NCBI RefSeq assembly: GCF_001307035.1
Contig: NZ_LKIU01000005.1
Coordinates: forward strand, 141,664-205,663
Direction: 5' to 3'
From: Arthrobacter sp. Edens01
Lineage (GTDB): Bacteria; Actinomycetota; Actinomycetes; Actinomycetales; Micrococcaceae
Length of the DNA: 64,000 nucleotides
A program made the translations under genes and the position numbers. Shown in pieces: positions 61,120 through 64,000 of this stretch. The notes under the pieces are model-generated. The model saw only the letters and a list, made by a program, of their open reading frames with translations. It had not been told where the DNA came from and searched no databases. Positions within the stretch are counted from its first letter, which is position 1. Each line of letters opens with the position of its first letter.

Positions 61120-61998
61120 GTGACTGAATCTGTTTCCGCGCCCGTTCCCCGGCCCAAACCGCTCCTTGGCGCCTCCGATATCCGGGAGCTCGCAGAAGAG
61201 CTGGGCGTGCGGCCCACCAAGACCCTTGGCCAGAACTTCGTCATTGACGGAAACACAATCCGCAGGATCGTATCCGCCGCGTCCGTGGACCCGGCCGAAA
61301 CCGTCCTCGAAGTGGGGCCGGGCCTCGGCTCCCTCACCCTGGGCCTGCTTGATGCTGCCCGGGAAGTGGTGGCGGTGGAGATTGATCCGGTCCTTGCCGA
61401 AAGGCTTCCTCTGACCGTCCAGACCTGGCGGCCGGAACAGGCCCAAAACCTTCATGTGGTGCTGGCTGATGCCATGCGCGTTACCGATCTTCCGGCAGAA
61501 CCCACGGCCCTGGTGGCCAACCTGCCCTACAACGTGGCCGTGCCGGTGGTACTGCACCTGCTCGAAACTTTCCCGACCCTGCGCCACGGCCTTGTTATGG
61601 TTCAGGACGAGGTTGCCGACAGGCTGGCCGCCCGTCCGGGATCAAAGACCTACGGGGTTCCCTCCGTCAAGGCTGCCTGGTACGGCACCATGCGCAAGGC
61701 CGGCGTCATCGGCATGAACGTCTTCTGGCCCGCGCCCAAGATCGCTTCCGGGCTGGTTGGCTTCGAACGCCATGAGCCGCCGGCAACAACTGCCACGCGC
61801 GAAGAAGTGTTCGCGGTCATCGACGCCGCCTTTGCGCAGCGCCGCAAGACCCTGCGTGCAGCCCTGGCAGGCTGGGCGGGCAGTCCGGCTGCGGCCGAAA
61901 CCGCTCTGCGTGCAGCAGGCGTTGACCCCAGTGCCCGCGGCGAAGTGCTGGATATCAACGCCTACACCCGGATCGCCGAGGCGAAGGCGGCATCGTGA
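61120..61998 (+). CDS. rsmA: 16S rRNA (adenine(1518)-N6/adenine(1519)-N6)-dimethyltransferase
   Basis: KsgA, the SAM-dependent enzyme that dimethylates A1518 and A1519 in small-subunit assembly; its loss gives kasugamycin resistance. 292 residues; [15 protein letters not shown] near residues 37-51, the SAM loop [16 protein letters not shown] near 66-81 and the catalytic NLPYNVAVP near 133-141. GTG start set by TAGTAT six bases upstream. Overlaps ispE by 4 bases (GTGA). Confidence 0.97.
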   Translation: MTESVSAPVPRPKPLLGASDIRELAEELGVRPTKTLGQNFVIDGNTIRRIVSAASVDPAETVLEVGPGLGSLTLGLLDAAREVVAVEIDPVLAERLPLTVQTWRPEQAQNLHVVLADAMRVTDLPAEPTALVANLPYNVAVPVVLHLLETFPTLRHGLVMVQDEVADRLAARPGSKTYGVPSVKAAWYGTMRKAGVIGMNVFWPAPKIASGLVGFERHEPPATTATREEVFAVIDAAFAQRRKTLRAALAGWAGSPAAAETALRAAGVDPSARGEVLDINAYTRIAEAKAAS

Positions 61999-62954
61999 CC
62001 GCTGTGCCTTCCTCCGTTCGCATCAGCGCGCCGGGCAAGATCAATGTCTCGCTGCAGGTTGGTCCGCGGCGCCCGGACGGGTACCACGCCGTGGCGAGCG
62101 TCTACCTGGCAGTGAGCCTGCGGGAAGAGGTTCTTGCTGCCGCCGGAGCGCATCCGGGAATCACCGTATCCGTCACCGGCGGCGGTCCGCTGGGAATCGC
62201 CGTGGACGGGATTCCGCTGGGACCGGACAACCTGGTGGCGCGCGCGGCTGCGGCACTGGCCGAGCATGCCGGGATCCAGGATCCTGCGGTGCACCTGGCC
62301 ATTACCAAACGCGTCCCCGTAGCCGGCGGAATGGGCGGCGGGTCGGCCGACGCCGCCGCTGCCCTGATGGCATGCAACCTTTTCTGGGACACCGGCCTTG
62401 ACCAGACTGAACTTTCCAGGCTGGCGGCAGGCCTTGGCGCGGACGTGCCGTTCGCCCTTGCCGGTGGTGCCGCCGTCGGGCTGGGCGTGGGCGACGAGCT
62501 CACAGCCGTAGCTGCGGACAAAGCGCTGCACTGGGTCCTGGTAGCGTCCGGCGCAGGGCTGTCCACGCCGGCGGTCTACGGACGGCTGGACGCGCTTCGG
62601 GCCGAAGCCGAAACCGTTGGAGCTCCGACGGCTTCCGAACCGCAGGCCGCGGCTCCCCGCGTGCTTGAAGCGGTGCGTTCCGGGAACGCAGCGGCCCTGG
62701 CCGGCGTTATCACTAACGACCTCCAGCCAGCGGCGCTGTCCCTGGCGCCGGAGCTGGAAACGGTCCTGAACCGCGGACGCGAACTGGGTGCCCTGGCCGG
62801 ATTAGTCTCCGGCTCGGGACCCACCCTCGCTTTCCTGGCCGGGGACGCCGGTGCTGCCGCGCAGCTCCAGGCGGCCCTGCGCGCCGAGGGGCACAATGCC
62901 CTGGCCGTCCACGGCCCCGTTGCGGGTGCCGGGATGACGGCAGACAAAACCTGA
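61995..62954 (+). CDS. ispE: 4-(cytidine 5'-diphospho)-2-C-methyl-D-erythritol kinase
   Basis: GHMP kinase of the MEP isoprenoid pathway that phosphorylates CDP-ME at the 2-hydroxyl. 319 residues; [20 protein letters not shown] near residues 9-28 and the ATP loop [19 protein letters not shown] near 104-122 are definitive. GTG start overlapping the rsmA stop by 4 bases. The rsmA-ispE pair follows rpfB in M. tuberculosis (Rv1009-Rv1011). Confidence 0.97.
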   Translation: MTAVPSSVRISAPGKINVSLQVGPRRPDGYHAVASVYLAVSLREEVLAAAGAHPGITVSVTGGGPLGIAVDGIPLGPDNLVARAAAALAEHAGIQDPAVHLAITKRVPVAGGMGGGSADAAAALMACNLFWDTGLDQTELSRLAAGLGADVPFALAGGAAVGLGVGDELTAVAADKALHWVLVASGAGLSTPAVYGRLDALRAEAETVGAPTASEPQAAAPRVLEAVRSGNAAALAGVITNDLQPAALSLAPELETVLNRGRELGALAGLVSGSGPTLAFLAGDAGAAAQLQAALRAEGHNALAVHGPVAGAGMTADKT

Positions 62955-62977
62955 ATCACCAACGAAAGTAGTTCCGA

Positions 62978-64000
62978 TTGGCACACCTGCTTGGCGCTGA
63001 GAACCTCAGCATCGCCTTTGGCACCCGCACCATCCTCGACGGCGTCTCCCTGGGGCTCGACGAGGGGGACCGGATTGGCATGGTGGGCCGCAACGGCGAC
63101 GGCAAGTCCACGCTGATGCGGCTGCTCGCTGAGCGGCAGAGCGCCGACGGCGGCCGCGTCACCCGCCGCCGCGACGTCACGGTGGGGTACCTGGACCAGT
63201 CCGACGTACTCGACGGCGACCTCACCGTGGGACAGGCAATCGTCGGTGATGCCGCTGACTACGAATGGGCCTCGGACCCGAAAATCCGCGACGTCATGAG
63301 CGGCCTCGTCCAGGAAGTGGACTGGAACGCGCAGGTGTCCTCCCTCTCCGGCGGCCAGCGGCGCCGCGTTGCCCTGGCGAAGCTGCTGATGGGCGACGAC
63401 GACGTAATTATGCTGGACGAGCCCACCAACCACCTCGACGTCGAGGGTGTTGCCTGGCTGGCCCGGCACCTGAAGCAGCGCTGGCGGGCCACCGACGGCG
63501 CGCTGCTGGTGGTCACCCACGACCGCTGGTTCCTGGACGAAGTGTGCACCCGCACCTGGGAAGTGCACGACGCCGTGGTGGAACCGTTTGACGGCGGGTA
63601 CGCCGCCTATGTGCTGGCCCGCGCCGAACGCGACCGCATGGCCGCCGTTGTGGAAGGCAAGCGCCAGCAGCTGATCAAGAAGGAACTGGCCTGGCTGCGC
63701 CGTGGCGCTCCCGCCCGCACCTCCAAGCCCAAGTTCCGGATTGAGGCGGCCAACACCCTGATCGCCGACGTGCCCGAGCCCCGGGACACGCTGTCCCTGA
63801 ACAAGATGGCGACGGCGCGGCTGGGCAAGGACGTGCTGGACCTGGAGAACGTCTCCCTGGAACTGGGGGACACCCAGCTCTTCCGCAACATCACCCTGCG
63901 GCTGGCTCCCGGGCAGCGCCTCGGCATCGTGGGCGTGAACGGTGCCGGCAAGACCACCCTGCTGCGGCTGCTGAACGGCACCGTGGAACCCACATCCGGC
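62978..64000 (+). CDS. ABC-F family ATP-binding protein, partial (C-terminus off the right edge)
   Basis: Tandem ATPase without membrane domains; ABC-F proteins act on the ribosome E site and some protect against antibiotics. 341 residues are visible. First ATPase: Walker A GMVGRNGDGKSTLMRLLAE near residues 34-52, signature SLSGGQRRRVALAKLLMG, Walker B VIMLDEPTNHLDVEG. The linker of about 60 residues contains the ABC-F coiled coil (RQQLIKKELAWLRRGAPART). Second Walker A GIVGVNGAGKTTLLRLLNG near the end. TTG start 23 bases after ispE, with a weak GAAAG upstream. Housekeeping or resistance role cannot be told. Confidence 0.92.
   Translation, partial: MAHLLGAENLSIAFGTRTILDGVSLGLDEGDRIGMVGRNGDGKSTLMRLLAERQSADGGRVTRRRDVTVGYLDQSDVLDGDLTVGQAIVGDAADYEWASDPKIRDVMSGLVQEVDWNAQVSSLSGGQRRRVALAKLLMGDDDVIMLDEPTNHLDVEGVAWLARHLKQRWRATDGALLVVTHDRWFLDEVCTRTWEVHDAVVEPFDGGYAAYVLARAERDRMAAVVEGKRQQLIKKELAWLRRGAPARTSKPKFRIEAANTLIADVPEPRDTLSLNKMATARLGKDVLDLENVSLELGDTQLFRNITLRLAPGQRLGIVGVNGAGKTTLLRLLNGTVEPTSG

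Overview
The window looks like a chromosomal segment of a high-GC actinobacterium of the Micrococcaceae, most likely Arthrobacter or a close relative. Codons end mostly in G or C, and many genes start with GTG or TTG. The lineage markers are actinobacterial: mycothiol S-conjugate amidase (mca), a WhiB2-type iron-sulfur regulator, a resuscitation-promoting factor (rpfB), protein O-mannosyltransferase, TIGR03089, DUF3499, DUF5719 and a FemX-type peptidoglycan bridge enzyme. I see no tRNA, rRNA, insertion sequence, prophage or CRISPR array. The window cuts a branched-chain amino acid ABC gene on the left and an ABC-F gene on the right.

Layout. 1-2.8 kb: liv ABC importer genes on the minus strand. 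3.1-9 kb: Bax-inhibitor-like protein, GAF-ANTAR regulator, mutarotase, AI-2E family exporter, threonine ammonia-lyase, rhomboid protease. 9-15.3 kb: greA, DUF4307, mca, small membrane protein, YyaL-like protein, hemolysin III and short-chain prenyl transferase, in the order of M. tuberculosis Rv1080c-Rv1086. 15.3-18.6 kb: DUF1275, PIN-PhoH, A24 peptidase, Nudix. 18.7-21.1 kb: MFS efflux pump with its TetR. 21.2-25.3 kb: fumC, carbonic anhydrase, DUF4245, glpX (compare Rv1098c-Rv1100). 25.4-34 kb: TspO-like protein, FemAB, manA, LCP protein, purE/purK, GtrA, TIGR03089. 33.7-42.4 kb: whiB2, a giant glycosyltransferase, DUF5719, a metallopeptidase-like protein, DUF3499, trm112, sahH (compare Rv3248c-Rv3260c). 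42.5-48 kb: RDD, SpoIIM-like, TIGR01906, acyl-CoA ligase. 48-64 kb: pmt/rsmI, gabD, a MoxR-DUF58-transglutaminase operon, tatD, rpfB, an HTH-TPR regulator with a tiny divergent peptide gene, rsmA, ispE, ABC-F.

How the genes work together. Much of the window serves the cell envelope: FemX, LCP, GtrA, the large glycosyltransferase, DUF5719, manA, Pmt, prenyl transferase, MoxR-DUF58-TgpA and RpfB. Central metabolism is interleaved (fumC, glpX, purEK, sahH, gabD, ilvA). About 17 genes carry a TAnnnT -10-like box placed so that transcription would begin at or within two bases of the start codon, which suggests widespread leaderless transcription.

The most interesting spot is 59.65-61.07 kb. A 411-residue HTH-TPR protein with the layout of peptide-sensing RRNPP regulators sits divergent to a 21-codon ORF with a strong ribosome binding site. 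The pair is wedged between rpfB and rsmA-ispE, which form one run in M. tuberculosis. It is a candidate peptide-signalling module next to a dormancy-exit factor. Other notable points are paired TTAC-N6-GTAA operators over the trhA promoter and one matching palindrome over the whiB2 promoter, an apparent ATT start codon in the large glycosyltransferase, and a structured leader ahead of phoH.
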